A DNA stretch of 64,000 bases from Thermospira aquatica (GCF_023525255.1 NZ_CP073355.1:1364001-1428000); one strand, 5' to 3'. Positions 17,684-27,131 are shown, counted from the first letter of the stretch. Translations and numbers: made by a program. Notes: a model not told the origin generated them from the sequence alone.

Positions 17684-19783
17684 TTAAAGTGCTTCAAGGT
17701 ATTTTCCGTAACGTTTTAACTCTGCCTCGGTGTGCGGATAAGGACATGTCCAGTGTTCTCCTGGAATATAGCCATGCACAGGACAGATAGAGAATGTCGG
17801 AGTAATGGAGTAATAGGGGAGATGATAGGTGTGAGCAATCTTTTGAATAAGTTTTGCAACCATAAAGGGATCAGTGATCTTTTCTCCTAAGAAGATATGG
17901 ATCACCGTGCCTCCCGTGAAACGAGACTGGAGTGGATCCTGATGATCCAGAACTTCAAAGATATCATCGGTGTGATTGACAGGAAGATGGACGGAGTTGG
18001 TATAGTAGGGAGCCTCGTCTGTTCCCGCAGTAATGATGTCGGGATAGCGCATTTTATCGGCTTTGGCAAGCCGGTAGGATGCTCCTTCGGCAGGAGAAGC
18101 CTCCAGGTTGTAGAGATGACCTGTTTCGTTTTTGAATTGTTCGAGATGCTTGAGCATAAAATCCAGGACACGGATGGCAAAATCTCTTCCCTCTTCGCTG
18201 TGGTAAGGTATCTTTTTAAGATTCATCACAGCTTCGTTCATCCCCAGTATACCAATGGTGGAGAAATGGTTGGTCCAGTAGTTTCCACTGCGTTTTTTGA
18301 TATCTCCTAAGTAGATCTTGGTGTAAGGGTAGAGATTGCGTTCGGTGAGGTCTTCAACTACTTTGCGTTTCATTTCAAGAGAGTTTTTGCAGATGTGCAT
18401 GACGTCAAGAAGCTTTTCAAAAAACTCCTTTTCTGTTTTTGAGAGGTAGGCTATTCTTGGAAGGTTAATGGTTACCACACCAATAGAACCGGTGAGGGGA
18501 TTGGCAGCAAAGAGGCCTCCGCGTCGTATATGAGATTCTTCTTCGTGAGTGACAGTCTTTTTTGAAAGCTGATCCCGAACTTCGCGGTTGTCAAGACGGA
18601 GACGGCAGCACATGGAACGAGCATCCTCTTCACTCATATCGGAGTTGACAAAATTGCTGAAATAGGGGGTGCCGTACTTGGTAGTCATCTCCCATATGGC
18701 TTGATAGCGTGGATTATCCCACGAAAAGTCTTTGGTAATGTTGTACGTAGGGATAGGGAAGGTAAAGGGTCTCCCCTTGCCATCACCTTCGATCATAACC
18801 TCGGCAAAGGCCTGGTTGATCATATAGATTTCTTCTTGAAACTCGCCATAGGTTTTGTCTTTAATTTCACCTCCAACAATCACGTACTGGTCCTTAAAAT
18901 ATGAGGGCACCCGGAGATCAAAGGTGATATTGGTAAAGGGCGTTTGAAATCCTACACGGGTCGGGACATTGAGGTTAAAGACAAACTCCTGCATGGCCTG
19001 TTTTACCTCCTGGTAAGTAAGCCCATCGTAATAGATAAACGGAGCCAGAAGGGTATCAAAATTGGCAAACGCCTGGGCGCCTGCCGCCTCTCCCTGAAGA
19101 GTATAGAAGAAATTGACAATCTGCCCCAGGGCTGTACGGAAGTGTTTGGCAGGTTTACTCTCGACTTTGCCACTCACCCCCCCAAATCCCCCAATCAGAA
19201 GCTGTTCCAGATCCCATCCAACACAGTAAGCAGAAAGGGCTCCCAGATCGTGGATGTGGATCATGCCGCTTCTATGAGCTTCTCCTATTTCAGGAGTATA
19301 GATCTTGGAGAGCCAGTAGTTGGCGGTGATAGTTGAGGATATATGTGCGTTGAGTCCCTGCAGGGAAAATGTCATGTTACTGTTTTCGTTGATGCGCCAG
19401 TCCCGAATATTGACATAATCATCAATAATTTTGAGGCTTTCGCTTAACGTTCTGTTGATGTTTCTGAGTTCAGTTCTCTTTGCCCGGTAGAGAATATAGG
19501 CTTTTGCTGTTCGTCGGTAGCCAGCATTCATGAGTGTATCTTCAACGATGTCTTGAATGGTTTCTATCTCAACGACTTCACCCTCGAGGCGGGAGACTAC
19601 CACAGCGGTAAGTTCCCATGCTTTTGTTTCATCTGCCTCCCCTGTGCTTTCAAAGGCTTTGGTGATAGCTGCAGCAATCTTTGAAGGGTCAAAATCGACG
19701 ATATTTCCTTCTCTTTTTCGAACAAACATGATCTGTTTTTGTGCCTTTTTTGATTCGGTGATGGTGGACACAACGTCTCGCAT
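17684..19783 (-). CDS. nrdD: Anaerobic (class III) ribonucleoside-triphosphate reductase, main chain
   Basis: Reduces ribonucleotides to deoxyribonucleotides without oxygen. The 699-residue chain starts with an ATP-cone domain (about 18-115; VRKREGNIVDFDPSKIAAAITKAFE), which senses ATP/dATP, followed by the NrdD barrel (LQGLNAHISSTITANYWLSKIY, GFQTPFTNITFDL, TGSIGVVTINLPRIAYL). It ends at the zinc-site region CPVHGYIPGEHWTCPYPHTE and then stops, whereas a full NrdD would continue into a second Cys pair and the RVxGY glycyl-radical site. That missing end is the 66-residue gene just downstream. GGGAGGAGAAA precedes the ATG. Confidence 0.93.
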   Translation of the reverse strand: MRDVVSTITESKKAQKQIMFVRKREGNIVDFDPSKIAAAITKAFESTGEADETKAWELTAVVVSRLEGEVVEIETIQDIVEDTLMNAGYRRTAKAYILYRAKRTELRNINRTLSESLKIIDDYVNIRDWRINENSNMTFSLQGLNAHISSTITANYWLSKIYTPEIGEAHRSGMIHIHDLGALSAYCVGWDLEQLLIGGFGGVSGKVESKPAKHFRTALGQIVNFFYTLQGEAAGAQAFANFDTLLAPFIYYDGLTYQEVKQAMQEFVFNLNVPTRVGFQTPFTNITFDLRVPSYFKDQYVIVGGEIKDKTYGEFQEEIYMINQAFAEVMIEGDGKGRPFTFPIPTYNITKDFSWDNPRYQAIWEMTTKYGTPYFSNFVNSDMSEEDARSMCCRLRLDNREVRDQLSKKTVTHEEESHIRRGGLFAANPLTGSIGVVTINLPRIAYLSKTEKEFFEKLLDVMHICKNSLEMKRKVVEDLTERNLYPYTKIYLGDIKKRSGNYWTNHFSTIGILGMNEAVMNLKKIPYHSEEGRDFAIRVLDFMLKHLEQFKNETGHLYNLEASPAEGASYRLAKADKMRYPDIITAGTDEAPYYTNSVHLPVNHTDDIFEVLDHQDPLQSRFTGGTVIHIFLGEKITDPFMVAKLIQKIAHTYHLPYYSITPTFSICPVHGYIPGEHWTCPYPHTEAELKRYGKYLEAL

Positions 19784-19798
19784 TTTCTCCTCCCATAT

Positions 19799-19858
19799 TG
19801 ATAATAATTATCAGTTGATGACAAATATCAGTATACGACGTTTTTTACCCTCTGTCAA
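19799..19858 (-). promoter_or_regulatory. nrdD promoter with perfect Fur/PerR-type box
   Basis: On the minus strand TTGACA (19853-19858), 17-bp spacer, TATACT (19830-19835). Between the expected start (near 19823) and the ribosome binding site lies TGATAATTATTATCA (19799-19813), a flawless 7-1-7 inverted repeat identical to the consensus for Fur/PerR-family repressors. Control of an oxygen-sensitive reductase by PerR or Fur is plausible; which of the two cannot be read from the site. Confidence 0.85.
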
Positions 19859-19970
19859 AAAAGAAAAAGGGTTTTGTAAATCTTTGTTAGACATGAAGTT
19901 AAAAGAAAATTTAAATTTCTAACTATTTATCTTTTAAAGAGTTAGATTTTCTTTTAAGAGAAAAAATTTT

Positions 19971-21716
19971 TTATTCGTTTGTTTTTAGCTGGGAGAGAAG
20001 GATGGGTGTTTTAACTTCAAGGCTGTAGCCTCCTATTTCTCCCTCACTGATGAGAAAATCGATAGCTGAGGCTACATAGTACGCCTGAGAAAACATATTA
20101 ATCACAGAGGTTTTTGTGGTTATCTTTTTGGAAAGGATTCGATTTTCGATGGAAAGTATTTCATCAGGGTTGTGGAGGATTTTTCGGTCTTTTTCGTAGT
20201 CTTCGAAGATAATTTTGAGATTGAGGGAAAAATCGTGAAGAAGTGATTGGATTTTTTGCCGGATCTTACGAGAGCTCTGGCTTCTTTCCAGTTCAAGTTT
20301 CTGTTGTTTGGCATAGTGCTCTTTACTTGCTCTCGGCAGGGAAGTATCAATCTTTTGGAGTTCTACATAGTTTTTCACGTATTCACTAAAGAGTTTGTAA
20401 ATGTCATCGATGTGGAAATAGAGATCTTTGAACACACTTCGATAATCCCGTCTGGAACCCGCATCAAAGAAGATGTTAAATTGGATCTGGTTAGAGATAA
20501 AGAGGAAGGAGTAGCTTTTATCGAAAAACTCTAAAAGGGTTATCGCGATAAAGGCCTTGTCTTCTATGGGGAGAAGAGATCGTGGGTCACGAATACTTTT
20601 GAAATTGTCCATAACTTCACGAAAGTTAAGAGATTCCCTGAGGATACGCATGCCGAGTCGTACTGGCTCGGGCAGTCCTTCCAGACCATCGTTACTCGCC
20701 ATCGCCTCTTCCATCTCTTTGGCCATTTGTTCTTCCAATGCTTTTTGTCGCTCAAGTTCTTCTCTTCGACGCCTTTCCTGTTCGTCTTCCTCTGCCCAAC
20801 GTCTTGTGTAATAGCCAATCTCATCGGTTTCGTTGAAGTTGAGGAATTCTTTGAAGCTCTGGAATTTACCCATATAACGCATGTCTTTGTAATAGTAGTC
20901 TGCCAGATAAAGAAGTCTCGGGAAAATAGTATAGAAAAGCTTGTAGATGTTTTGATTGACGATCTGAATGTTTTTGTTGACGGTTATGGGTTCAAGTGAG
21001 CGCATCGTTTGTTCTGTCATGAGGACTTTTTCGACAACAATGTTGAGGCTTGCTTTGTACTTATCAAGAATAAGAAGGGCTTTGAAAAGTTTTACAAGAT
21101 TGTTTCTTGCGATGAGAAGAGGGTTCGGGGGATTCATCAAGAGTTGTCTGACAAGTCGAAAAAAGTCCACATCGTAGATCATGTCAAGTCGATAGATAAG
21201 CTCATAGTAATGAGAGAGTCCTATCTCATGGAGTTTTTGTCTGAGATCGTATGAGAAGGCTTTGTCCTGATAGAAAAGAGAGGTGAAGATCTGATGATTG
21301 ATGGTGGAGAGTTTCTCTATATCTCCGAGCAGGGAGAGGAAATGATGGGAGAATTTGGTACCCCAAAAGTTGAAAATACCGTAGAGAATACATATCCATT
21401 TGGCTGCAAATCGCTCCCAGAAAAGATCCCAGCGAGAAACATGGGTTTCTTTTTCGTTTGCTTTTTTTGTTTGGTTTGCTGGTTGTCTGGTGGAAGAGGA
21501 GGAAGACATTGATGTTCTTTTTTCAGCGGCACGACGCTGGGCTTCCTTGGCTTCGACAAACTCTGAAAGTTTTTTTGAGAGTTGAACCGAAGGGTCGGAC
21601 TCGAGGTTAACAACCTTGCCTCCAGCCCTCACAAATTCTTCAAATATCTCTTTTTGTTCTTGAATGTCCAGTTGATCAATGCCGAGTTTTTTCTTTTTTT
21701 CCTCTAGTGTTCCCAT
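19971..21716 (-). CDS. Large unknown cytoplasmic protein, probably spirochaete-specific
   Basis: A 581-residue protein that I cannot assign. No signal peptide is present; one moderately hydrophobic stretch (about 110-125) is not a convincing span. Visible parts: a charged N-terminus, a Ser/Thr/Gln-rich linker (70-90), a helical region with many Phe and Tyr (105-310), a strongly charged coiled-coil-like stretch of Glu, Arg and Gln (about 320-355; RRWAEEDEQERRRREELERQ), then a second helical domain to the end. It recalls the large Phe/Tyr-rich unknown proteins seen in other spirochaetes, but that link is only an impression. It has its own promoter and ribosome binding site (AAAAAGGAG). Confidence 0.8.
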   Translation of the reverse strand: MGTLEEKKKKLGIDQLDIQEQKEIFEEFVRAGGKVVNLESDPSVQLSKKLSEFVEAKEAQRRAAEKRTSMSSSSSTRQPANQTKKANEKETHVSRWDLFWERFAAKWICILYGIFNFWGTKFSHHFLSLLGDIEKLSTINHQIFTSLFYQDKAFSYDLRQKLHEIGLSHYYELIYRLDMIYDVDFFRLVRQLLMNPPNPLLIARNNLVKLFKALLILDKYKASLNIVVEKVLMTEQTMRSLEPITVNKNIQIVNQNIYKLFYTIFPRLLYLADYYYKDMRYMGKFQSFKEFLNFNETDEIGYYTRRWAEEDEQERRRREELERQKALEEQMAKEMEEAMASNDGLEGLPEPVRLGMRILRESLNFREVMDNFKSIRDPRSLLPIEDKAFIAITLLEFFDKSYSFLFISNQIQFNIFFDAGSRRDYRSVFKDLYFHIDDIYKLFSEYVKNYVELQKIDTSLPRASKEHYAKQQKLELERSQSSRKIRQKIQSLLHDFSLNLKIIFEDYEKDRKILHNPDEILSIENRILSKKITTKTSVINMFSQAYYVASAIDFLISEGEIGGYSLEVKTPILLSQLKTNE

Positions 21717-21755
21717 TCATGCTCCTTTTTGAGTGTTTGTTCTTTGTTTTTATTT

Positions 21756-21784
21756 ATTATACATAGTTTTGGGAAAAAATGCAA
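21756..21784 (-). promoter_or_regulatory. Promoter of the 581-residue unknown gene
   Basis: Minus strand TTGCAT (21779-21784), 17-bp spacer, TATAAT (21756-21761). Confidence 0.82.
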
Positions 21785-21798
21785 TACTAAAGAAAATA

Positions 21799-21829
21799 AA
21801 AGGGCGCTTCTTTCAGGAAGCGCCCTTTT
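21799..21829 (-). terminator. Terminator after the PpiC-like lipoprotein gene
   Basis: A strong hairpin with a 12-bp arm, AAAGGGCGCTTC / GAAGCGCCCTTT, with T-rich sequence on the minus-strand exit side and further T residues on the other. It lies 23 nt beyond the stop codon of the lipoprotein gene. Confidence 0.9.
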
Positions 21830-21851
21830 TTCCAGACATGAAAAAAGCTGT

Positions 21852-23279
21852 TTATTGAAATTGTGGTGAGTTACCCTGTATTTCGGCGTTTGCACGGATT
21901 TTGTTTGCTTTTTTGAGCAGATCGTTTAATCCATTCTGGTTGAAGGTAACCTTGTATTCGGATTTTTTCTGGTCAAGCCAGCTCTGGTAGAAGTACCACA
22001 TGCGACTTTGGATAAGCTGATTTCGGATCTGGTTCTTGAGGTTTTCGTCAAAAGGCATTGGTTTGCCATCTTTGACAAGTCTTGCTTTGTTTTGCTCGTA
22101 AAAGTCTTTCACATCTTTGTCTGTGATCATACTACTTGCTTGCTGGAAAAGTATCTGTTCAAAGTTGTTCATAGCGTACTGAATGAGAGCATCTTCGCGA
22201 ACCTTACGTCTTGAGTCTGCATTGTCTTTACCGATTTTTCTTCCACCTTCAACGTTAACAAGAAAACCCTGAGCAGCATTCATGAGAGCATCAAACTGGG
22301 TGGAAAGTTCCTGTTCATAGCCCGGGATAAAGAGGGCAAAGAGGTTTTTGACCTCTTTCCAGGTGTAGTTTTTGCCCCAGACACTGAACAAAACCGTGTT
22401 GTCAGGGATTGCAGTGATCTCGTACTCGTTCTTTCCAACTTTTACCTTGTTATCTTCGAGGGTGTAATTCTTTTTTACAGCCATAGCAAGGGTTTTTGTC
22501 TGGAGATCCTGCTGGAGTTTCATGAGAACATAATAACTCATCTTGCCATCTTGCACCTGTTTTTCTATCCAGCTGTAGGATTTGTCTGTTTTGGGTTCGG
22601 TGACATAGATGATATGGTAGCCATCACTCGTTTCAACAAGCTCGGGGAGGAGACCTTTCTTTTTGGTGGTAAATACAGCATTTTCAAATTCTGGCACCAT
22701 CATTCCTTCGAGGAAGTACCCGAGGTCTCCACCGATATCTTTACTGCCTGGATCCTGAGAGTACTGGATGGCAGCATTGCTGAAATCTTTGGTGAAGTTT
22801 TTGGATTTTTTGAGGGTATCAAGTGTGTTCTGGGCGAGAAGACGTACCTCTTCTTTGGTGGCGTTGGTATTTACTGTAAACAGGATATGGGAAGCCCTTA
22901 CGACCGGGAAAGCGGTATTTTTGGTTTTTTGGGCCACCCAGTTTGTTCCCTCTTGAGCAAGGTAGATGAAGTACTGTTTTTCAATCTCGGAGGAGAATTT
23001 GTCATTGAATTCGGGGCTGTTCGTAAGACCTGCCTTGAGTTCTTCAAAGAGAATAATGTCTTTGGATGCACGACTTTCAGAAAAGAGAACATTTTTTAGC
23101 ATCTCGACATCCTGAAGGTACTGGGGATAGCTGGTAGCCATATATTCTACCAGGTCTTTAACATCGTTGTATGTGACACTTTTTTTCTTGCCACCTATTT
23201 CATAGGTGAGAACAGGCTGGCTACAACTAAAAACAAACACGGTTGTGATACTTGCGAGAAGCCATTTTTTGAAATTCAT
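21852..23279 (-). CDS. PpiC/SurA-type peptidyl-prolyl isomerase lipoprotein
   Basis: A periplasmic foldase-type protein of 475 residues. The signal MNFKKWLLASITTVFVFSC ends in a lipobox-like VFSC, so it is probably a lipoprotein anchored by Cys19. A parvulin rotamase domain spans about 125-240: VVRASHILFTVN, then FSNAAIQYSQDPGSKDIGGDLGYF and MVPEFENAVF, and the closing DGYHIIYV. A second helical region follows, as in SurA/PrsA chaperones. It probably helps fold outer-membrane or secreted proteins. It has its own promoter and terminator, so it is monocistronic. Confidence 0.9.
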   Translation of the reverse strand: MNFKKWLLASITTVFVFSCSQPVLTYEIGGKKKSVTYNDVKDLVEYMATSYPQYLQDVEMLKNVLFSESRASKDIILFEELKAGLTNSPEFNDKFSSEIEKQYFIYLAQEGTNWVAQKTKNTAFPVVRASHILFTVNTNATKEEVRLLAQNTLDTLKKSKNFTKDFSNAAIQYSQDPGSKDIGGDLGYFLEGMMVPEFENAVFTTKKKGLLPELVETSDGYHIIYVTEPKTDKSYSWIEKQVQDGKMSYYVLMKLQQDLQTKTLAMAVKKNYTLEDNKVKVGKNEYEITAIPDNTVLFSVWGKNYTWKEVKNLFALFIPGYEQELSTQFDALMNAAQGFLVNVEGGRKIGKDNADSRRKVREDALIQYAMNNFEQILFQQASSMITDKDVKDFYEQNKARLVKDGKPMPFDENLKNQIRNQLIQSRMWYFYQSWLDQKKSEYKVTFNQNGLNDLLKKANKIRANAEIQGNSPQFQ

Positions 23280-23312
23280 AAGGATACTCCTTCTGTGGTT
23301 TTATAGGTTTTT

Positions 23313-23341
23313 ATTATACCCGGGCTGAAAAAAATATGCAA
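23313..23341 (-). promoter_or_regulatory. Promoter of the PpiC-like lipoprotein gene
   Basis: Minus strand TTGCAT (23336-23341), 17-bp spacer, TATAAT (23313-23318). Confidence 0.82.
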
Positions 23342-23464
23342 ATTTTTGGAGATTTTTGTGATCTCTTTGTCGGTAAAAATGAAAATTGTGCTTTTGGGTT
23401 TCCCTCAAAGTCTCAATTGCTTTTAAAAATTGGGTTGGATCTTTCTTCTTTTGGTTGGGTGTTG

Positions 23465-24946
23465 TTATTTATTTATTTCGCCAATCACCGTTTGTATGGT
23501 TTCCTCAAAAGCGCGGATCTTTTCCTGGGAGAGAATATGCAGACTATAACGACTTTCGTTGAAAATACCTACGATCCAGAAAAGACTTTCCTGGAGAGAG
23601 GGGAGATTCGAGGTGAGTTTTTCGATGTATTCCAGAGGACCGTAGGAATGACGGTAGGGGAGGATGCGACTGCTTGCTGTTTCGATTAACATCACAAAGT
23701 ATTTTACGATGGTCATGATCTCTTCTTTTTTTTCATCGCTGGTGGCGCTGGCATTTTCAAAGAGGGCATACAGCTGTTGTTTCAGAACCTCGTTTTCCTG
23801 TTGTTTTCGCTTGTTTTTTTGGAGCTTTTGCTGGATGAAGCTGATACCTGTAATTGTGAAAAGAATCATGATGAAGAGGCGAATCAGTGTCCCAAAGATC
23901 TGAAAGACAAGACGATTTTTTTCATAAAAAGCGATAAACCATCTGATCAATCGGTTTTTGGGTTTGTAGGACCAGAAAGTGGCAAAAAAGTATCCGATAA
24001 GACCAAAGACGAGATAAACGCCTATCAAAATAATGAGAATACGAAGAGCTCCTCTCAAAACAGGAGAGGGTGGTTTTCTTTCTTGAGTGGCTTCAGAAGA
24101 AGAGATTTCATTGGTAGGGGAGGGGGAAAATTCTTCTGGCGTCTGGAGACTGATTTCGGTTTGCCTTACCGACATTTTAAAACGCTCTCCGAGTTTTTCA
24201 AGAGAGAAGACAACAAATCGATGGGGCAGGAGAAATGCTATACCTAACGAAAGGAGAAGCCCTCCCATAATGAGGGATTTTGGGAAACCCTTGTGTGTTT
24301 GATTGAGAGAAAGGCCTTGCATTTTCCAGTTAAAGATTTGAAACTGTTCGTGAAGCGAGGACCACGATCCCCAAAAACCCAAAAAGAGCAATGCCCAGCT
24401 TACTGTGAGATGGTTTCTAATAGCGGGTTGGACAAGTGAACCTATACTGCTAAAGAAAACACTGAGAAAAAATAACCAGAAAAAAAGTTTTTCCGAGCCT
24501 TCGAGAGAGGTGTTGAGATTAAGCCGGGCGATCTCTTCAGCTGCCCATTTTTCATAGGGCAGGGAATTATCTGCTGGGTAGTCAGACAAGAGATGGGAGA
24601 AGGTTTGAGGTTTCCGGGAAAATCCCCACCACAAAAGAAACATGAGGGTTTCCTGAACACTCAAGAGGATGATAAGGGCAGATAAAGGAACGCGGGGAAT
24701 GAGACCAATATTTCCCACAACAATAATCGCCGGCAAGGAGAGGAGAAACCCCAATACAAGGCGCACAAAGGTTTGGAGTTTTCTCCTTTGTTCGATATGA
24801 AAACCGGTAAAAATGGACTGAATGATTCCACTTATCCAGATGACAGGAACGATCTCTGTTATATTGGAAACAAAGAGGGAGAGAATGCTTCCCATCACGG
24901 TTATGGTAAATCCGAGAAGCATAAGGATCCACGAGAGTGTTGCCAT
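23465..24946 (-). CDS. Multi-span membrane protein of the MoxR-DUF58 cluster
   Basis: A 493-residue membrane protein. The N-terminal half has several spans (about residues 5-30, 65-105, 150-190, 225-245), followed by a Pro/Ser/Glu-rich cytoplasmic or periplasmic linker (265-300), two more spans (about 305-330 and 350-380), and a soluble C-terminal domain (380-493) with SYGPLEYIEKL and IFNESRYSLHILSQEKI. This tail resembles the DUF4129 domain often found as third partner of MoxR and DUF58 proteins; the match is by pattern and context. It starts 9 nt after the DUF58 gene. Confidence 0.8.
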   Translation of the reverse strand: MATLSWILMLLGFTITVMGSILSLFVSNITEIVPVIWISGIIQSIFTGFHIEQRRKLQTFVRLVLGFLLSLPAIIVVGNIGLIPRVPLSALIILLSVQETLMFLLWWGFSRKPQTFSHLLSDYPADNSLPYEKWAAEEIARLNLNTSLEGSEKLFFWLFFLSVFFSSIGSLVQPAIRNHLTVSWALLFLGFWGSWSSLHEQFQIFNWKMQGLSLNQTHKGFPKSLIMGGLLLSLGIAFLLPHRFVVFSLEKLGERFKMSVRQTEISLQTPEEFSPSPTNEISSSEATQERKPPSPVLRGALRILIILIGVYLVFGLIGYFFATFWSYKPKNRLIRWFIAFYEKNRLVFQIFGTLIRLFIMILFTITGISFIQQKLQKNKRKQQENEVLKQQLYALFENASATSDEKKEEIMTIVKYFVMLIETASSRILPYRHSYGPLEYIEKLTSNLPSLQESLFWIVGIFNESRYSLHILSQEKIRAFEETIQTVIGEINK

Positions 24947-24955
24947 ACGTCCCCC

Positions 24956-26137
24956 CTATAGTCGCGTGAGTTGGATCAGGGTTGCCTCGTGTTCAGCATA
25001 GTAGCTCTGAAAACCAATATTCCACAGGCTCAGCTCCCTGGAAATTTCAGGTCCTACCTGAATAATCGTAATCGAATGCCCCATATGTTGGAGATTAATG
25101 AGTTGTTGAATAATTTCATGTGAAAGTCTTGGAGAGATAACAAAGAGGCTTACTCCCCAGGAAATCCCCTGCAGGTGTTTGGATAATATGTCACGAAATG
25201 GGGCATTTTTTGCAGCTTCAATAGTAGCAAGATGAGAAAGCATGTTGGTGAGATGGGATTCACCTTTTCCGAGTTCAATATCAAGCACTTGGTCTACATT
25301 ATCGATACGGCAATTGATGACGAGCGCCATCTCCTGACGGAGAAGAAAAAGCTCACGCAGGAGAGAGGCTGTAACTTCAATAGCTCGTTCTATGTAATAA
25401 TCCTTGTTGTGAAAATCATAGTCTTCGCTGGCAAGATTCAGGATTACCAGGCTTGCAGAGGAGATGGCGGGTTGATAAGTGTTTATGTAGAACTTTCCCT
25501 GACGTGCCGAGACTTTCCAGTTGATACGGCGGATGTCGTCACCGGCGTTATATTCTTTGAGCCCGGTGATAAGGGTAGGATCCTCAAAAATAGGCATGGG
25601 ATTTTTAATTATTCCAAAGGGTTGCATGCTTTTGTATTTGTGACCGGAGAGACGGAAAAGGGTGGGATACACGATGATGGCTTTTCGGGTATCATGTTCG
25701 ATTTCTATTTCATCCCAGCCTATAAAATCAGAAAAAAGTATAGTTGTGGGACCTATGATAAACTTCCCTCTTCGTCTTCCTGAAAAGCTGTACGAAAGCA
25801 TCTGACGTTCTCTGGGTTTCAGTGTCAAAAGGAAAGGGTAACTCTGTCTGGGGGCAAGATGAATGTCAATAGCATCACGGATAAATATATATCCTACAGG
25901 GAGCAAAGAGGTATTGGTAATATGAAGGAAATTGTCTTCGGGAAGAGTGGAAAAAACCTGGGTAGTTTCGAGAAACCTTTTGATGTTGACGTATTTTGGG
26001 ACGAGAAAAAGATACAGCCGGTTTATCCCTAAAAAAAGGAGCGAAGCGTAGAGAAAAATTTTTAGTCCACCAAGTTCAATGAATAACGAGACAAATAGGA
26101 TAAGAATGCCCAGAAAAATCCACAGTCGTTTATTCAT
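24956..26137 (-). CDS. DUF58 (von Willebrand-like) protein of the MoxR cluster
   Basis: A 393-residue DUF58 protein. Two N-terminal spans (about 5-45) anchor it; the body carries the family hallmark GLKEYNAGDDIRRINWKVSARQGKFYINTY (about 190-220) and a degenerate von Willebrand A fold with ASLVILNLASED in place of a full MIDAS. Such proteins are paired with MoxR ATPases and are thought to help assemble or activate metal- or envelope-associated complexes. The gene begins 2 nt after moxR and precedes the membrane partner. Confidence 0.93.
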   Translation of the reverse strand: MNKRLWIFLGILILFVSLFIELGGLKIFLYASLLFLGINRLYLFLVPKYVNIKRFLETTQVFSTLPEDNFLHITNTSLLPVGYIFIRDAIDIHLAPRQSYPFLLTLKPRERQMLSYSFSGRRRGKFIIGPTTILFSDFIGWDEIEIEHDTRKAIIVYPTLFRLSGHKYKSMQPFGIIKNPMPIFEDPTLITGLKEYNAGDDIRRINWKVSARQGKFYINTYQPAISSASLVILNLASEDYDFHNKDYYIERAIEVTASLLRELFLLRQEMALVINCRIDNVDQVLDIELGKGESHLTNMLSHLATIEAAKNAPFRDILSKHLQGISWGVSLFVISPRLSHEIIQQLINLQHMGHSITIIQVGPEISRELSLWNIGFQSYYAEHEATLIQLTRL

Positions 26138-26139
26138 AT

Positions 26140-27102
26140 TTATCCTTGCGTTTTGGGCTGTTCCATGGGTACAGGAATGTTGCTCAGAATGCGCTCAATG
26201 ATGGCCCGTGCATCGATATTTTTAAGTCTTGTTTCCGATCGGAGGACAAGACGATGCTTGAGGACATCAACGGCAAGATTTTTGATGTCCTCGGGGATAA
26301 CGTAATCTCGCCCATTGAGTAACGCATAGGCCTGAGCTGCTTTGTAAAGGGCTATACTTCCACGAGGAGAAGCTCCCAGGAGAATGTTTGGGTCATGGCG
26401 GCTAGCGTCGACTATCTTGAGAAGATACTGTCTGAGGGAAGCATCCACATACACATTGGGAACTTCAACTTGAAGTTTTAGGATATCTTCTACAGATACT
26501 ACCGGTTCAAGGGATTGTATGGGATGAACCTTGTTCTGGCGAAGGATCACTTCGGCTTCTTCTTCGATATCGGGGTACCCCAGCGCTAGACTCATAAAAA
26601 AACGATCCATCTGAGCCTCTGGTAGGGGGAAGGTACCTTCAAACTCTATGGGGTTCTGGGTAGCAATGACAAAAAAAGGTTGGGGAAGAGCGACACTCAT
26701 ACCTTCAATAGATACCTGATTTTCTCCCATAGCTTCAAGAAGGGCGGATTGGGTTTTGGGAGTAGCGCGGTTGATTTCATCGACGAGTAAGATCTGGGAA
26801 AAAATAGGCCCCTTGCGAAACTCGAAGCGTTTAGTATCAGGGTTGTAGATGGATACCCCTGTAATGTCCGCCGGAAGCAGGTCCGGTGTTCCCTGGATGC
26901 GCTTGAAGGTGGCGTTAATGGTTTTGGCTACAGAGCGAGCAAGCATGGTTTTCCCTAACCCGGGCACATCTTCGAGAAGAACATGGCCTTTACACACCAG
27001 GCTTACGAGAAGTTTTTCAATAACCGGTCGTTTGCCGACGATCACCTTTTCAATATTTTTAATAATTTTTTGGGATGTTTGCTGGATAGCATCAAGATCC
27101 AT
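26140..27102 (-). CDS. MoxR-family AAA+ ATPase
   Basis: A 320-residue AAA+ chaperone-like ATPase. It shows Walker A in LEDVPGLGKTMLARS, Walker B LLVDEINRATPKTQSALLEAM, the sensor-1 FFVIATQNPIEFEGTFPLPEAQMDRF, and the C-terminal lid GASPRGSIALYKAAQAYALL typical of MoxR. It heads the operon with DUF58 and the membrane gene. Its substrate is unknown. The promoter lies about 30 bp upstream and diverges from that of cimA. Confidence 0.95.
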   Translation of the reverse strand: MDLDAIQQTSQKIIKNIEKVIVGKRPVIEKLLVSLVCKGHVLLEDVPGLGKTMLARSVAKTINATFKRIQGTPDLLPADITGVSIYNPDTKRFEFRKGPIFSQILLVDEINRATPKTQSALLEAMGENQVSIEGMSVALPQPFFVIATQNPIEFEGTFPLPEAQMDRFFMSLALGYPDIEEEAEVILRQNKVHPIQSLEPVVSVEDILKLQVEVPNVYVDASLRQYLLKIVDASRHDPNILLGASPRGSIALYKAAQAYALLNGRDYVIPEDIKNLAVDVLKHRLVLRSETRLKNIDARAIIERILSNIPVPMEQPKTQG

Positions 27103-27131
27103 ACCCCCGCCTCCTTTTTTAGAATTGATTT

